From assembly GCF_030813235.1 (NCBI RefSeq), contig NZ_JAUSUB010000005.1:124001-188000 (forward strand): a stretch of DNA of 64,000 bases, given 5' to 3'. The position numbers and the translations under genes are program-made. The notes beneath the pieces were generated by a model. The model was given only the letters and a program-made list of their open reading frames with translations. It searched no databases and was not told the DNA's origin. Origin of the DNA: Cytobacillus purgationiresistens. GTDB lineage: Bacteria > Bacillota > Bacilli > Bacillales > Cytobacillaceae. Shown here piece by piece: positions 45,548 to 55,598 of this stretch. The stretch's first letter is position 1. Every line of letters begins with the position of its first letter.

Positions 45548-45553
45548 AACCTT

Positions 45554-46456
45554 TTACCCCTTTCGTATGCAATTTCTGGATGAAGGCAATTCCTTACTAA
45601 GGATAAAACCTGCAATTGAGAGAACCCATAGGCTGATATTAAAGGTCAATGGATTAAACGGAGCCATTAATGAAGCAGGATTTGCTGCAATCGCTCCAAT
45701 TGTTAATAATGGGAATATAAAAATCTGCAGCATAAAGAGTTTTCGTTTATTTCTCAAAACAAGCCATGTTACAGCAAAACAAATTTCTAAAATGCCTGCC
45801 AATTGAACTAAACGGTAACCAGTCATTTCTGATAACGGCACGAGATTTGTGATCATAGTAATTTCGTCAGGATGCATTAAAACAAGCTTAGGAATAAGAC
45901 CGTGATAAAACCATATAAAACAAAAAAATAGCGAAATCATCCAGCTGCTGAAAAACCTCATATATTGCGCGGCAGGGGATTCACCTTTTTCCAGCCAATT
46001 TTTTAATACATCAAAACTAAGTGCTGTTCCCCAGCCAATCATTGGTCTAATAAGAATAGCATCAAAGAAACCTCCAATTTTGCCAAAAGGGACTTCATAA
46101 TTATATTGCGTGATAAAGTTCACGTTCTCTTGACGAGGAGAATACTTCCAATAGCCCTTCCCTTCTTTAATGGGGGAAAGCGATGTATTCGCACCAAAAT
46201 GCAAGGAAGAGGACCTTGTCCCATTTTTACTATCATAGCTCCCTGCCGAAACACCCCACCCTTCTATTTCAATTAGTGGCCCAAGAGAACGCTTATAGGA
46301 AAAGTGTTGCTCCTCACCTTCTTTTTTAGGTAAATAGGTAATGGATGAAAAACGGATATCCCGCTGTTCATGCAAGGAAGGCGTTTGCGTCGCTTCCCAC
46401 AACTTTTCTATTGAAGTATGTATCTCAGTTTCTACATAAATTGGTTTAGGTGTCAT
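45554..46456 (-). CDS. yndG: YndG-like SRPBCC plus DoxX-like membrane protein
   Basis: The 300-residue protein has an N-terminal SRPBCC-like ligand-binding region (PIYVETEIHTSIEKLWEATQ) and a C-terminal four-helix DoxX-like membrane part (MTGYRLVQLAGILEICFAVT). ACGGGGGTG precedes the ATG. It is the first gene of the yndGHJ operon. Function unknown. Confidence 0.78.
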   Translation of the reverse strand: MTPKPIYVETEIHTSIEKLWEATQTPSLHEQRDIRFSSITYLPKKEGEEQHFSYKRSLGPLIEIEGWGVSAGSYDSKNGTRSSSLHFGANTSLSPIKEGKGYWKYSPRQENVNFITQYNYEVPFGKIGGFFDAILIRPMIGWGTALSFDVLKNWLEKGESPAAQYMRFFSSWMISLFFCFIWFYHGLIPKLVLMHPDEITMITNLVPLSEMTGYRLVQLAGILEICFAVTWLVLRNKRKLFMLQIFIFPLLTIGAIAANPASLMAPFNPLTFNISLWVLSIAGFILSKELPSSRNCIRKG

Positions 46457-46531
46457 ATAATCACCCCCGTAAGAATCATTTTCACCTTTATTATACCGCT
46501 AAAACACTTCAGTTTCTGCATTAATTGGAAA

Positions 46532-46576
46532 AAACAAAAAAAGAGCAGGTCTATAAAATCCTCGTTAGACCTGCTC
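46532..46576 (-). terminator. Terminator of the acyl-CoA operon
   Basis: GAGCAGGTCTA pairs with TAGACCTGCTC across 12 nt, followed on the reverse strand by TTTTTTTGTTTTTT. Confidence 0.9.
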
Positions 46577-46613
46577 ATAAACTATTTTATTGTTAAATAA
46601 ATTTCTTGCAATT

Positions 46614-47801
46614 CTAAATAATACCGTCTCTTTTGAGGTCATTATACTCAGCCTGAGATATCCCTAATTCACCAGTTAAAATTTCATGCGTGTGTTCTCC
46701 CAACAGCGGCGGTGAAGATTTGCTCATTATATTTAGCCCCGAATGTCTTAAAGGACTTTTCGTCATTTTCACTTCTCCCATTTTTGGGTGATGAAGATAT
46801 TCAACCGTTTCTCTTGCCAGGACTTGCGGGTGCTCCATTGCTTGTTCAATGGTATTAACTTTTCCAGCTGGTATTTGGAAATTAGAAAATAATTTTAACC
46901 AATCATCTGCTGATTTGCTTTTCATGATTAAAGTTATCTTTTCAACTAATATCTCTTTATTTTGGAGACGGCTGTCATTTGTCGCAAACCGTTCCTCTGT
47001 TCCCCATTCAGAATGATTGAACAACAGACATAAGCTGCGAAAAAGTCGATCATTCCCAACGCAGAGCATTAATGGTTGATCGGCACATTGGAATACTTGG
47101 TATGGAACGACATTATTGTGCTGGTTGCCCATCCTCTTTGAAACCATGTCCGCATTTAAATACCCACTTGATATATTCGCCATACTGCTGATTTGCACAT
47201 CCAATAAGGAAAGATCAATATGCTGGCCTACTCCATTTGCGTCACGCATTCTAATGGCTGCCATGATGCTGATTGCAACATATTTGGAAGTAAGTATGTC
47301 TGCGATCGGGATACCTACCTTCGTCGGCTCATTCTCTGGATGACCAGTTACGTCCATTAAACCACTTAATGCCTGGATAACTGGATCAAAGCCAGGTTCC
47401 TTGCTGTAAGGTCCTGTTTGCCCATATCCTGTAACTGAACAAAGAATGATTTCTTTCTTAACTGACTTCAAGATATCATAATCTATACCGAGCTTTTTCA
47501 TGGTTCCTGTTTTAAAGTTCTCGATTACGACATCTGATTTTTTTACTAAATCTAACAACAATGCTTTTCCGCTCGCTGACTTTAAATTAATCGTAATTGA
47601 ACGTTTATTGCGATTAGCGGAAAAATAGTAAGCACTTTCCCCTTTCACAAACGGGCCCCAGTCTCTCATACTGTCGGTACCCTCTGGCGATTCAATTCTA
47701 ATCACATCAGCACCGAGATCAGCGAGTATCATAGATCCTGCTGGAGCAGCGTAGACACGGGATAAATCTAGGATTCTTATATTTTCAAGAGCCTGCTTCA
47801 T
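46614..47801 (-). CDS. CaiB/BaiF-family CoA transferase
   Basis: The 395-residue class III CoA-transferase has RILDLSRVYAAPAGSMILAD, GADVIRIESPEG and NRNKRSITINLKS, with VTGYGQTGPY and GFDPVIQALSGLMDVTG. The Asp of the DLSLLD segment is near 200. It would activate or exchange CoA on a carboxylic acid. It is the last gene of a four-gene operon behind two acyl-CoA dehydrogenases and a crotonase. Confidence 0.88.
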   Translation of the reverse strand: MKQALENIRILDLSRVYAAPAGSMILADLGADVIRIESPEGTDSMRDWGPFVKGESAYYFSANRNKRSITINLKSASGKALLLDLVKKSDVVIENFKTGTMKKLGIDYDILKSVKKEIILCSVTGYGQTGPYSKEPGFDPVIQALSGLMDVTGHPENEPTKVGIPIADILTSKYVAISIMAAIRMRDANGVGQHIDLSLLDVQISSMANISSGYLNADMVSKRMGNQHNNVVPYQVFQCADQPLMLCVGNDRLFRSLCLLFNHSEWGTEERFATNDSRLQNKEILVEKITLIMKSKSADDWLKLFSNFQIPAGKVNTIEQAMEHPQVLARETVEYLHHPKMGEVKMTKSPLRHSGLNIMSKSSPPLLGEHTHEILTGELGISQAEYNDLKRDGII

Positions 47802-47848
47802 ACTTATCTCTCCTACTATGTTTTGTATCTTTCAATGCGTATGAGGGA

Positions 47849-48655
47849 TTATTTAAAATTCGGCTTCCGTTTCTCTACTAGTGCCCGGACACCTTCTTGA
47901 TAATCCTCTAATTCAGTAGCGATTGCCATTGAAGAAGAGATCATATCTAATGAAGCTCTTAAACTCATCGTTTGATTTTGATAAACTGCACGTTTAATGA
48001 ATCTTATCGACTGTTGTGGTCCGGATGCAAGCTTTTTTAAATATTTTTCAGTAAAGCTTTCAAGCTCTTCCTCAGATACAACATATGTAACCATGCCTTT
48101 CTCTTTTGCTTCTGCTGCGGTTAGTACCTTACCTGTCCATAACAGGTCAAGCGCTTGGTCAATCCCAGCCAGCCGAGGAAGGAAATAGGCTGCACCATCA
48201 CCTGGAACAAGACCAACATTCACGTAACTTTCAGATAGCTTTGCTTCTTCACTCACAATGCGGATATCACACATCAAGGCCATATCAAGCCCAGCTCCAA
48301 AAGCAGACCCATGCATCTGAGCAATCACTGGTTTATCTATTTCTTCTAAAAGTAAAGGCACACGCTGAACTTTTTTCCATAAGGAATTTTTTCTTGCAAG
48401 ACCTGTTGACACACGGTCTTCGTCACTTTTATAAAAACCATTTCCAGCCATCATTTCTTTTACATCTCCGCCCGCACAGAAGCTTTTGCCATTTCCCTTC
48501 ACTAATACCACTCTTATCTCGTCTGAATCACGGACGGTTTCAAGCGCCTGAATCCATAAGTCTATCATTTCTTCGCTAAATGCATTCATTCGTTCAGGTC
48601 GGTTTAACACAATTTTCGCAATACCATTTTCTACTGTAAAAAGTAAATCCGCCAT
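47849..48655 (-). CDS. Enoyl-CoA hydratase/isomerase family protein
   Basis: The 268-residue crotonase has NGIAKIVLNRPERMNAFSEE, SFCAGGDVKEM (oxyanion hole), and AQMHGSAFGAGLDMALMCDI with the second oxyanion Gly. It hydrates or isomerises an enoyl-CoA made by the neighbouring dehydrogenases. The gene lies 15 bp after the shorter dehydrogenase. Confidence 0.88.
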   Translation of the reverse strand: MADLLFTVENGIAKIVLNRPERMNAFSEEMIDLWIQALETVRDSDEIRVVLVKGNGKSFCAGGDVKEMMAGNGFYKSDEDRVSTGLARKNSLWKKVQRVPLLLEEIDKPVIAQMHGSAFGAGLDMALMCDIRIVSEEAKLSESYVNVGLVPGDGAAYFLPRLAGIDQALDLLWTGKVLTAAEAKEKGMVTYVVSEEELESFTEKYLKKLASGPQQSIRFIKRAVYQNQTMSLRASLDMISSSMAIATELEDYQEGVRALVEKRKPNFK

Positions 48656-48670
48656 TATACGCTCTCTCCT

Positions 48671-49753
48671 TTAATCCACAATTAATAGATTTTGTTCGTC
48701 CGTCAACACTTCCCATAAAGTAGGACTGTTTTTTTCAATCAGACTTTTCGCAAGTACACTTCCCCAATAGCTCTCATTACCTGATTCATCTCTCCACGAC
48801 CATAGCCTTCTCGTTAAATGATGTAAGCTATGTTCGTATGTCATGCCTATTGCTCCATGCAATTGATGTGCGGCCATTGCAATTTTTCCACTTGCAGCAC
48901 TTACCTTCATTTTCGCCAGTGGAATTTCTGTTTTATATTGACCATCCTGTAATGCCTGAACGGCCGTATTTACCGCTGTAATGCATGCAACCGTTTCACC
49001 GGCTAACGAGGCAATATGATGTTGTATTCCTTGAAAGCGATGAAGGGAGCGTCCGAATTGCTGACGTTCGTTTGCATAAAATAAACTGAGTTCCATAACT
49101 CTCTCCGCGGCGCCTGCCATCATAGCTGCTTTAGCTAACGCCAGATAATAAAGTGATTTTTCAGATATCAACACAGAGTCAACCTGATAGACAGTCAGTC
49201 CGTCGATCTTAACTTGAGAGAAAATAACTGAATCTCTAGGCTCTGCAGCAATGTTATTCTCTTCCCTGATTTCTGCATGGGCGAGAGGGACCAGTGCAGC
49301 TACTTGCTTGCCGTTCAAATCTCCGCATATCAGAATTTGCTCCATATATCTTGCCCATGGAACAGCTGATGCTGAGCCACCCAGTGTATATCCATCACCT
49401 TCATCAACAAAGGAAAAGTTAGAATCATTTTGCAAAGCTAATGTGAGCGGTATGTCTCCCACCTGACCCCCTACTTCTGCAAATAACCATTTTCCGATTA
49501 AGGTTTCCGCTAATGGCACAGGCACCCCATACTTTCCAGCAAGCTTCAAAATGTTATAGGCATCAATATAATCGCCACCAACTCCACCTGCTTGTTCAGA
49601 GAAACCGATGGAAATGATGCCAGCCTCAGCTAGAACGTCCCAAAGTTCTTGCGGCCAGTGACCATTTTCTGCACGATCTAGTAACTCCTTTGTACAATAA
49701 TGCTTAAAGATTTTATTCGTTGAATCCATAATCAGCTCATAGCTTTCACTCAT
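48671..49753 (-). CDS. Acyl-CoA dehydrogenase, short subunit type
   Basis: The 360-residue protein has an acyl-CoA dehydrogenase fold with YYLALAKAAMMAGAAERVME, ERQQFGRSLHRFQGIQHHIA and HQLHGAIGMTYEHSLHHLTR. It starts 4 bp inside the preceding dehydrogenase gene. Adjacent long and short dehydrogenases form hetero-tetramers in steroid and similar pathways (FadE26/27 type), and this pair may do the same. Its end lacks the GGTTEILR motif of its partner. Confidence 0.85.
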   Translation of the reverse strand: MSESYELIMDSTNKIFKHYCTKELLDRAENGHWPQELWDVLAEAGIISIGFSEQAGGVGGDYIDAYNILKLAGKYGVPVPLAETLIGKWLFAEVGGQVGDIPLTLALQNDSNFSFVDEGDGYTLGGSASAVPWARYMEQILICGDLNGKQVAALVPLAHAEIREENNIAAEPRDSVIFSQVKIDGLTVYQVDSVLISEKSLYYLALAKAAMMAGAAERVMELSLFYANERQQFGRSLHRFQGIQHHIASLAGETVACITAVNTAVQALQDGQYKTEIPLAKMKVSAASGKIAMAAHQLHGAIGMTYEHSLHHLTRRLWSWRDESGNESYWGSVLAKSLIEKNSPTLWEVLTDEQNLLIVD

Positions 49754-50904
49754 TGTGCCACAACCCCTTTCGCTACGATTCCTCGTAATATTTCTGTTGT
49801 ACCGCCGCGAAGAGTGAATCCTGGTCCATGAAGAATCGATTGAGCCATTAATCGGCTTAACCGATCGTTAGATGACATTGAAGGGATACGTGAAATGATC
49901 AACCTCGCCTTTTCAGCAACATTCGTTTCAAAAACAGTTCCTAAATCTTTTACGAGGGCCGCAATCATATTGACATCCTGCCCCTCTTCCAAATATTTAG
50001 CTACACCCATCGACATATTGCGCAGAGTCCATAAATCAGGCAGCAGAGCAATTGTTTCTTTCAAGCCTGCCTCATCTTCATTTTCCCGTAAAATATGGAT
50101 CATTTCTTCAAGTAAAGGATAGGTGCTTAGTATCCTTTCTGGGCCGCTTCTTTCATAAGCTAGCTCAGCCATACCCTGCTTCCAGCCATTTCCTTCCGTT
50201 CCAATGAGACGATTATCAGGCACGAAAACGTTTTCAAAAAAGACCTCATTAAAGTGATGCTCCCCTGTTAAAAACTGTATTGGCCGCACCGTCACTCCTT
50301 TTTCCTTCATATCGACGATTAATTGACTCATTCCTGCATGGCGCTGGTTTTGGTCGTAAGGAGATGTTCTGCAAAGAACAATCATATAATGGGAGATATG
50401 TGCACCGCTCGTCCAGATCTTTGAACCATTTATCAGCCAGCCTCCATCTGTCCTTTCTGCTTTCGTGCGAATCGCAGCAAGGTCAGAACCAGCGTTCGGT
50501 TCGCTCAGCCCAATAGAGAAAAAGCATTCTCCTTTTGCAATTTGAGGTAAAAAAAACTGTTTTTGCTCCTCTGACCCATATTTCAAAAAAAGCGGACCTG
50601 TTTGTCGATCAGCAAACCAATGTGCAGCAACAGGTGCTCCAGCAGCTAATAATTCCTCTGTTAGAATATAGCGCTCAATCGCACTTCTTTCACCCCCGCC
50701 ATATTCCTGCGGCCAGGTCATGCCAATCCAGCCCTTTTGACCAAGCTTTCGCGAAAATTCGATGGAATCTCCGCTTAACCATGAATCACATTTAGATTCA
50801 AATGTGCCAGCCAATCTTTCATTTTGGAGAAAGCTACGTATAGTTGCTCGAAAATCTTTTTGGTCTTGTGAGAATTTCACAACTGGAAGTTCTAATTTAA
50901 TCAT
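49750..50904 (-). CDS. Acyl-CoA dehydrogenase, long subunit type
   Basis: The 384-residue flavoprotein has WPQEYGGGERSAIERYILTE, SIGLSEPNAGSDLAAIRT, KIWTSGAHISHYMIVLCRTS and the C-terminal RGGTTEILRGIVAKG. ATG 50904 follows AGAGGTG. It is the first gene of the operon, next to a near-consensus promoter. It oxidises an acyl-CoA to an enoyl-CoA, probably together with the next gene. Confidence 0.88.
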   Translation of the reverse strand: MIKLELPVVKFSQDQKDFRATIRSFLQNERLAGTFESKCDSWLSGDSIEFSRKLGQKGWIGMTWPQEYGGGERSAIERYILTEELLAAGAPVAAHWFADRQTGPLFLKYGSEEQKQFFLPQIAKGECFFSIGLSEPNAGSDLAAIRTKAERTDGGWLINGSKIWTSGAHISHYMIVLCRTSPYDQNQRHAGMSQLIVDMKEKGVTVRPIQFLTGEHHFNEVFFENVFVPDNRLIGTEGNGWKQGMAELAYERSGPERILSTYPLLEEMIHILRENEDEAGLKETIALLPDLWTLRNMSMGVAKYLEEGQDVNMIAALVKDLGTVFETNVAEKARLIISRIPSMSSNDRLSRLMAQSILHGPGFTLRGGTTEILRGIVAKGVVAQ

Positions 50905-50956
50905 TGGATTCACCTCTTTGTTTACCGATATACGATATTTAGTATCTATAATTAAT

Positions 50957-50986
50957 ATTATACTGGTTTTTTTATTTAGGTGTCAA
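50957..50986 (-). promoter_or_regulatory. Near-consensus sigma-A promoter of the acyl-CoA operon
   Basis: On the reverse strand TTGACA (50981-50986) and TATAAT (50957-50962) are spaced 18 bp. AGTAT and ATACT arms span the -10 (about 50941-50964), suggesting a repressor site. The match to consensus is perfect in both hexamers. Confidence 0.8.
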
Positions 50987-51059
50987 TTCTAAATTTTTAG
51001 AATTTTACATACAGTTTGTTAGAAATCAAAATCTGTATATTGGCAGATTAATTGATATT

Positions 51060-51103
51060 AAAAAGGCTATGCCTTCATTTTAATGAAGGCATAGCCTTTT
51101 TTT
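51060..51103. terminator. Strong bidirectional terminator
   Basis: AAAAAGGCTATGCCTTCAT pairs perfectly with ATGAAGGCATAGCCTTTTT across 4 nt. Confidence 0.92.
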
Positions 51104-51109
51104 CTTAAA

Positions 51110-52072
51110 TTAAAATGCTGTTTTAGCTCCAAGATAACGAGAATCCCAATATTCTAGAGTGATATCACTAATCGTCACACCATTTGATGACCCTGCATGA
51201 ATAAATTGATTATTGCCTAGGTAAATACCTGCATGAGATGGACCAGCTTTGTAGGTTTCAAAGAAAACAAGGTCTCCTACTTTTGGTGAAGAAACCGATT
51301 TCGTTGCATTCCAAATCGTTTCAACTGTCCGCGGAATTGAAATGCCGATTTTATTAAATACATAGTTCAAGTAACCGCTGCAATCAAACCCTTTTGTGGT
51401 GCTTCCACCCCAAACATACGGCACGCCAATATGTTTTTTTGCTTCTTTAATTAACGCTTCCACTTTGGCTGTAGAATTAATAATCTCAGACGGCGGTGGT
51501 GTCTGTGTGCTGCCAGATATTTTTAATTGTTGTCCTGGGTGAATAGTATCTGACTTTAAGTTATTCATTGACTTGATTTGTGAAACCGATAATTTATGGC
51601 GAGAAGCTATTCCCCAGAGACTATCCCCTGCTTTCACGGTGTAAACACTTTCATTATTTTGCGGAGGTGTAGGAGTTGATGCTGTCCCTTGCAGTTTCAA
51701 TGTTTGTCCTGGAAAAATTGTATCGCCTTTTAAACCGTTCAGATTCTTTAAATCTATCACAGATAGCTGATGGTTAATTGCAATTCCCCACAAAGTATCG
51801 CCAGACTTCACTGTATAAGTTTTTCCATTAGCAGCCGTTGTTTTGCTGCTTTTAGGGTCTGCCAGTACAAGTGATTGCCCAGTGTATATAATTGAGTTAT
51901 TCAATTGATTCCATTCCATCAGTTGATTAACTGAAAGTTGATTCGCTGTTGAAATTTTCCATAATGAATCTCCAGCTTGTACCCGATATGTATTAACCTG
52001 TGCGCCTACCTCAGTATAGGTTGCAGCAAATATGCCCGCAGCTGCTGCTACTGTAATCAGTTGCTTTCTCAA
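51110..52072 (-). CDS. LysM and NlpC/P60 cell-wall endopeptidase (LytE/CwlS-like)
   Basis: The 320-residue secreted protein has a signal peptide ending near residue 24, three LysM repeats (YRVQAGDSLWKISTANQLSV, YTVKSGDTLWGIAINHQLSV and YTVKAGDSLWGIASRHKLSV), and a C-terminal NlpC/P60 domain. The catalytic Cys is in KGFDCSGYLNY and the His in GPSHAGIYLGNN. It cuts gamma-D-Glu-meso-DAP bonds. TTG 52072 follows AGGGGTG. It is monocistronic. Confidence 0.92.
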   Translation of the reverse strand: MRKQLITVAAAAGIFAATYTEVGAQVNTYRVQAGDSLWKISTANQLSVNQLMEWNQLNNSIIYTGQSLVLADPKSSKTTAANGKTYTVKSGDTLWGIAINHQLSVIDLKNLNGLKGDTIFPGQTLKLQGTASTPTPPQNNESVYTVKAGDSLWGIASRHKLSVSQIKSMNNLKSDTIHPGQQLKISGSTQTPPPSEIINSTAKVEALIKEAKKHIGVPYVWGGSTTKGFDCSGYLNYVFNKIGISIPRTVETIWNATKSVSSPKVGDLVFFETYKAGPSHAGIYLGNNQFIHAGSSNGVTISDITLEYWDSRYLGAKTAF

Positions 52073-52511
52073 GATGTAACACCCCTTTTATAATCACTAA
52101 CAGATTAATAGTAGTAAAAATTTCCACAAAAACCTATACTGAAAATCATGGTTTATATGGAATATTATTCTAATATCATTCTTTCTATAGGCATAAATGG
52201 GATGAGCATCCATAATTTTCGATAGCTTCCGCCTATCATTTTATTCTATTTTAACCTTTCAATGGTCTTTATACCTAAAGTCTATGAATTTTTTATGGAT
52301 ATTTTTATTTAAAGGGTTAATTAGGCTCACTTTCCTCCTATTTTTAACGATGTTTAAAGTTTTTCTTGATTTATCTCATTCGTTTTTCCCGCTTATCTTT
52401 GTTAAATAATTCTTATTCAATTTAACCATTGTCATTAAAATAGGGGCATTTATCAATCCAACAAGTTCACATGTTAGATGGGGCTCCATCTTTTTTTGGA
52501 ACCCCATGGTC
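52073..52511. other. Non-coding interval
   Basis: It contains the promoter region of the LysM gene and a GC-rich imperfect hairpin near 52478-52508 (ATGGGGCTCCA with TGGAACCCCAT). No ORF or clear promoter is supported. Confidence 0.5.
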
Positions 52512-53395
52512 TTAGCTTTTGGAAATTAACATCCATACGAGAATTTGATGCTCTCCTGTACGTTTCATTACCCGATAACCTGTCGCAGATGTACTAGCTA
52601 CTCCTTGATCATTGGGCAGACAATATCCATTTACTTTACATGTTCCATCATCTCACACCAAGAGTTTGCCGATCAAACCAACCGATATCCATTCCTCCCT
52701 CTCAGTCCTAGGTACATATATTTTCGAAGGGTGCCACTCAGGATTCAAAATCGGTTCAGTTCTAGTTACTGGAGTTGTGTTTCCTTCCTCATCCGTTAAT
52801 TCAGGGCTAACTACTTGATAAAGAACCTTTCGCCACACATCCTTTAAATAGCAATCATGCCAATTGAGATGATGGGCATCTGCAAGGATAGACGGTGCAG
52901 AACTAAAGACACCTAAGATGTAATGTTCTTCTGATTGCGCTTTCCTCACCTTTTCCCCAACTAGTGTAACGAAATATCCCCGCTCGATCGTTTGTCCTTT
53001 CAAACATTTCTGCATAGTCTGCTCCCAGCGGTTGGCAGTTCCTTGCAAGAATAGATTTTCGGTCGATCCTTACAGAACAGCCGCCAATCTTTCCCCTGAT
53101 GGTGATGTACATTTGCACCATGCCAAGAGTATGGATACAAGGTTGAGCGTGGGCATATTCTCCACTGGCCGTTTTAGAAGCTCCTTCTGCGTGAGAATAC
53201 TGGCCAGTAGCTACTTCCAGCACCCTCCGCATGAGAATAATTACCGGATGCAACCGTGCCTCCTCCCTCTGCGTGAGCAAAATTACCAGAAGACACAGCT
53301 CTTGAACCTTCCGCATGGGAAGAAACTACACTCGCCGATGAACCTATTCCTTCTGCATGCGCCCCATCGCCACCCGCATCGGTAAAGGGCTCCAA
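52512..53395 (-). pseudogene. Decayed Peptidase_G2 (IMC autoproteolytic) repeat protein
   Basis: Joined frames read tandem HAEG-containing repeats (GSSASVVSSHAEGSRAVSSG, then NFAHAEGGGTVASGNYSHAE), then CQPLGADYAEMFE and a Peptidase_G2-type tail (YFVTLVGEKVRKAQSEEHYI, YVPRTEREEWISVGLIGKLL, DDGTCKVNGYCLPNDQG). The frame is broken by at least two shifts and by TGA in place of CGA after LLV. The family occurs in phage tail spikes and surface proteins of bacilli. The N-terminus is cut off by a family repeat at 53389. Confidence 0.82.
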
Positions 53396-53464
53396 TCAAC
53401 ATTGTTATCAATAGTTTGTCTTATCAAAACCTATGAAAAAACAACAATCTTTTAGAAAAGAGCC
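53389..53464 (-). repeat. Family repeat, truncated third copy
   Basis: GCTCCAATCAAC, TTTGTCTTATCAAAACCTAT and TTTAGAAAAGAGCC match the end of the copy at 24618-24821 in the same orientation. The GC-rich core is absent and the sequence joins the broken surface-protein gene directly. It indicates a rearrangement. Confidence 0.7.
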
Positions 53465-53644
53465 TTTTTTATATCAATGAGACTGTCATATATTATATCG
53501 AATGCAATGTTTACAGTGGCTAATAATAGAACGATTATAAAGGCAAACCATCAAACAACAATATTTCTATATAATTTTAAAAAAGGATTCCAGTAAAATG
53601 ACTTTTAATCACCTTACCAGAAACCCCATCTACTAATTCACAAG

Positions 53645-55528
53645 TCAACTTAACCACTTACGCGTATTTTCTTCCCTCACAGTGATTTTTCGTCCATCCA
53701 AACTCTCTAAAAACGGTATGATATATTTCCTCGATAATCCGAGAATTTCTTTTGCTTCACTCACTGAGAAAGATGCTTTTGTTTCTTGTTTCAGTAAAGT
53801 AACAGCATTCTTATAAGTAGTTGCGTTCCAATAAAATTGCTCATCAAGTGCAATGATGGATCCTTGCTCCACCAAAAATTTTTTTAATTCATCTTCTAAA
53901 GCTGCAGGTAAACCAGCCTCTTGATAATAATTTTCAAAATGCTTCACATTTGTCCCAGCATCTTTCAGGTTGCACAGCATCGTTTCTGTTCGCTTACTCC
54001 AGCTTGCGGGCACATGAGGGTGGAAACTAGCTTTGTATATAAATTGTTCATCCCTCTTCATTAAACCTTGGAAAACAGCTTCATTTACGGTGTATTCAAT
54101 CAGTTTCTTTGGATAAATAGTTTGGAATTGTTGGATAATCTCAGCTTTATTTGGGCCTTTTTTCATTGGGTTTTCTTTATGATATTCAAATAAAGCATCA
54201 CTTAGATCTTCTATAAGACGAGTCTTGATCTTCTGAAGTGAATATTCCTTAGAACTTACTTGAATAAACTTTTCCCCTTTCAGCTCCTGTTCAATTAGAT
54301 CAATACTAATAGAAGTTTTTTGCATCAGTTCATTCACAGTAAGCATCCTCGCTTCTCCAAGTGCATTTATCAGCCTATCACTTATACTTCCTTCTTTCTT
54401 CTGAGCTAACTCAATAACAGTTTCAAAACCGAAGCGATATTTTTCACCTCGAGGCTCGATAATCCAGCCTCCTCCTATCGTTTCTTGAGGACTTGGCCTT
54501 CTTATTATAAATCGGTCTCCTCTTTTCGCTACAATTTCGTTTTCCAGCCGTAATTGACATAAGATTTCTTCCCTCACATCACCCTTTACTTCTTTGCGAT
54601 CAAAAAAGATGATTCTTCCCATTACTTCTGCTGTTCCTATATGGACTTTTACCGTCATTCGCTGCTTTATAGTTATTGCTAAGGCATCCGAAAGACTCAG
54701 CACAACATCCACCGTCTTTGTATTATTAAAGTGTTCTGAAGCTACAAGCACATCGCCTCGTTTTAATTCTTCTTTTGAAACACCCGTAAGATTTATCGCC
54801 GTTCTTTGTCCGGCAAAAGCATGATTTTTGTACTCGTTATGGACCTGCAGCTTTCGTGCCCGAACCTTTACTCTAGCTGGCAGGACTGTCAAGTATTCAC
54901 CCTCTTCTACCTGACCTTCGTACACCGTACCTCTAACGACCGTTCCTTGTCCCTTCACTGTAAACACTTGATCTATAGGAAGACGAAATGGCTCTTGCAC
55001 ATCACGAGGCATTATCCCCTGTAAAGTATCGATAATCTTATCATTGAGTGTAGCAACTCCCTTTTGGGATAGGCTATCTATTAGAATGACAGAAGCATCT
55101 GCAAAAACCGTTCCTTCTAAACTCTCAACTATTTCCTCTTGTACAAGCTCGATCAGGTCGTCCTCTACCCGATCAATTTTGGTGATAGCGATGATTCCAG
55201 TTTGAATTCCTAATAACCGAAGGATGTTCAGATGTTCTTTTGTCTGAGGCATGACTCCCTCATCAGCCGCAACTGTGAGAACTACTAAATCGATACCAGC
55301 CACACCTGCAATCATTTGTCTAATAAACCGTTCATGTCCCGGAACATCAATGACAGAAATTTGCATTTCCGCATCTTGATATAAAGGTGCAAATCCAAGC
55401 TCAATGGAGATTTGTCTTTCTTTCTCTTCTTTTAATCGATCCGTATCTATATTAGTTAGCGCCTTTGTTAAGGTTGTTTTACCATGATCGATATGTCCAG
55501 CCATTCCTATTGTAAAATATCTTTTCAT
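53645..55528 (-). CDS. selB: Selenocysteine-specific elongation factor SelB
   Basis: The 627-residue GTPase has [52 protein letters not shown] and ITKIDR (G1 to G4), two beta-barrel domains ([17 protein letters not shown]), and C-terminal winged helices that bind the SECIS hairpin. ATG 55528 follows AGGTGG. SelA, SelD and tRNA-Sec genes, which usually lie near selB, are absent from the window, so the system may be split elsewhere or incomplete. Confidence 0.9.
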   Translation of the reverse strand: MKRYFTIGMAGHIDHGKTTLTKALTNIDTDRLKEEKERQISIELGFAPLYQDAEMQISVIDVPGHERFIRQMIAGVAGIDLVVLTVAADEGVMPQTKEHLNILRLLGIQTGIIAITKIDRVEDDLIELVQEEIVESLEGTVFADASVILIDSLSQKGVATLNDKIIDTLQGIMPRDVQEPFRLPIDQVFTVKGQGTVVRGTVYEGQVEEGEYLTVLPARVKVRARKLQVHNEYKNHAFAGQRTAINLTGVSKEELKRGDVLVASEHFNNTKTVDVVLSLSDALAITIKQRMTVKVHIGTAEVMGRIIFFDRKEVKGDVREEILCQLRLENEIVAKRGDRFIIRRPSPQETIGGGWIIEPRGEKYRFGFETVIELAQKKEGSISDRLINALGEARMLTVNELMQKTSISIDLIEQELKGEKFIQVSSKEYSLQKIKTRLIEDLSDALFEYHKENPMKKGPNKAEIIQQFQTIYPKKLIEYTVNEAVFQGLMKRDEQFIYKASFHPHVPASWSKRTETMLCNLKDAGTNVKHFENYYQEAGLPAALEDELKKFLVEQGSIIALDEQFYWNATTYKNAVTLLKQETKASFSVSEAKEILGLSRKYIIPFLESLDGRKITVREENTRKWLS

Positions 55529-55598
55529 TGCTGCCACCTATTCTATTTTCATTCCTTTATAATGTAGCTGGAATAAACAAATTGTTCAAGATATTGGT

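Noticed and set aside
53400..53640. tRNA-Sec near selB
   Set aside because: I found no sequence with cloverleaf-like arms and a UCA anticodon context in the intervals around selB.
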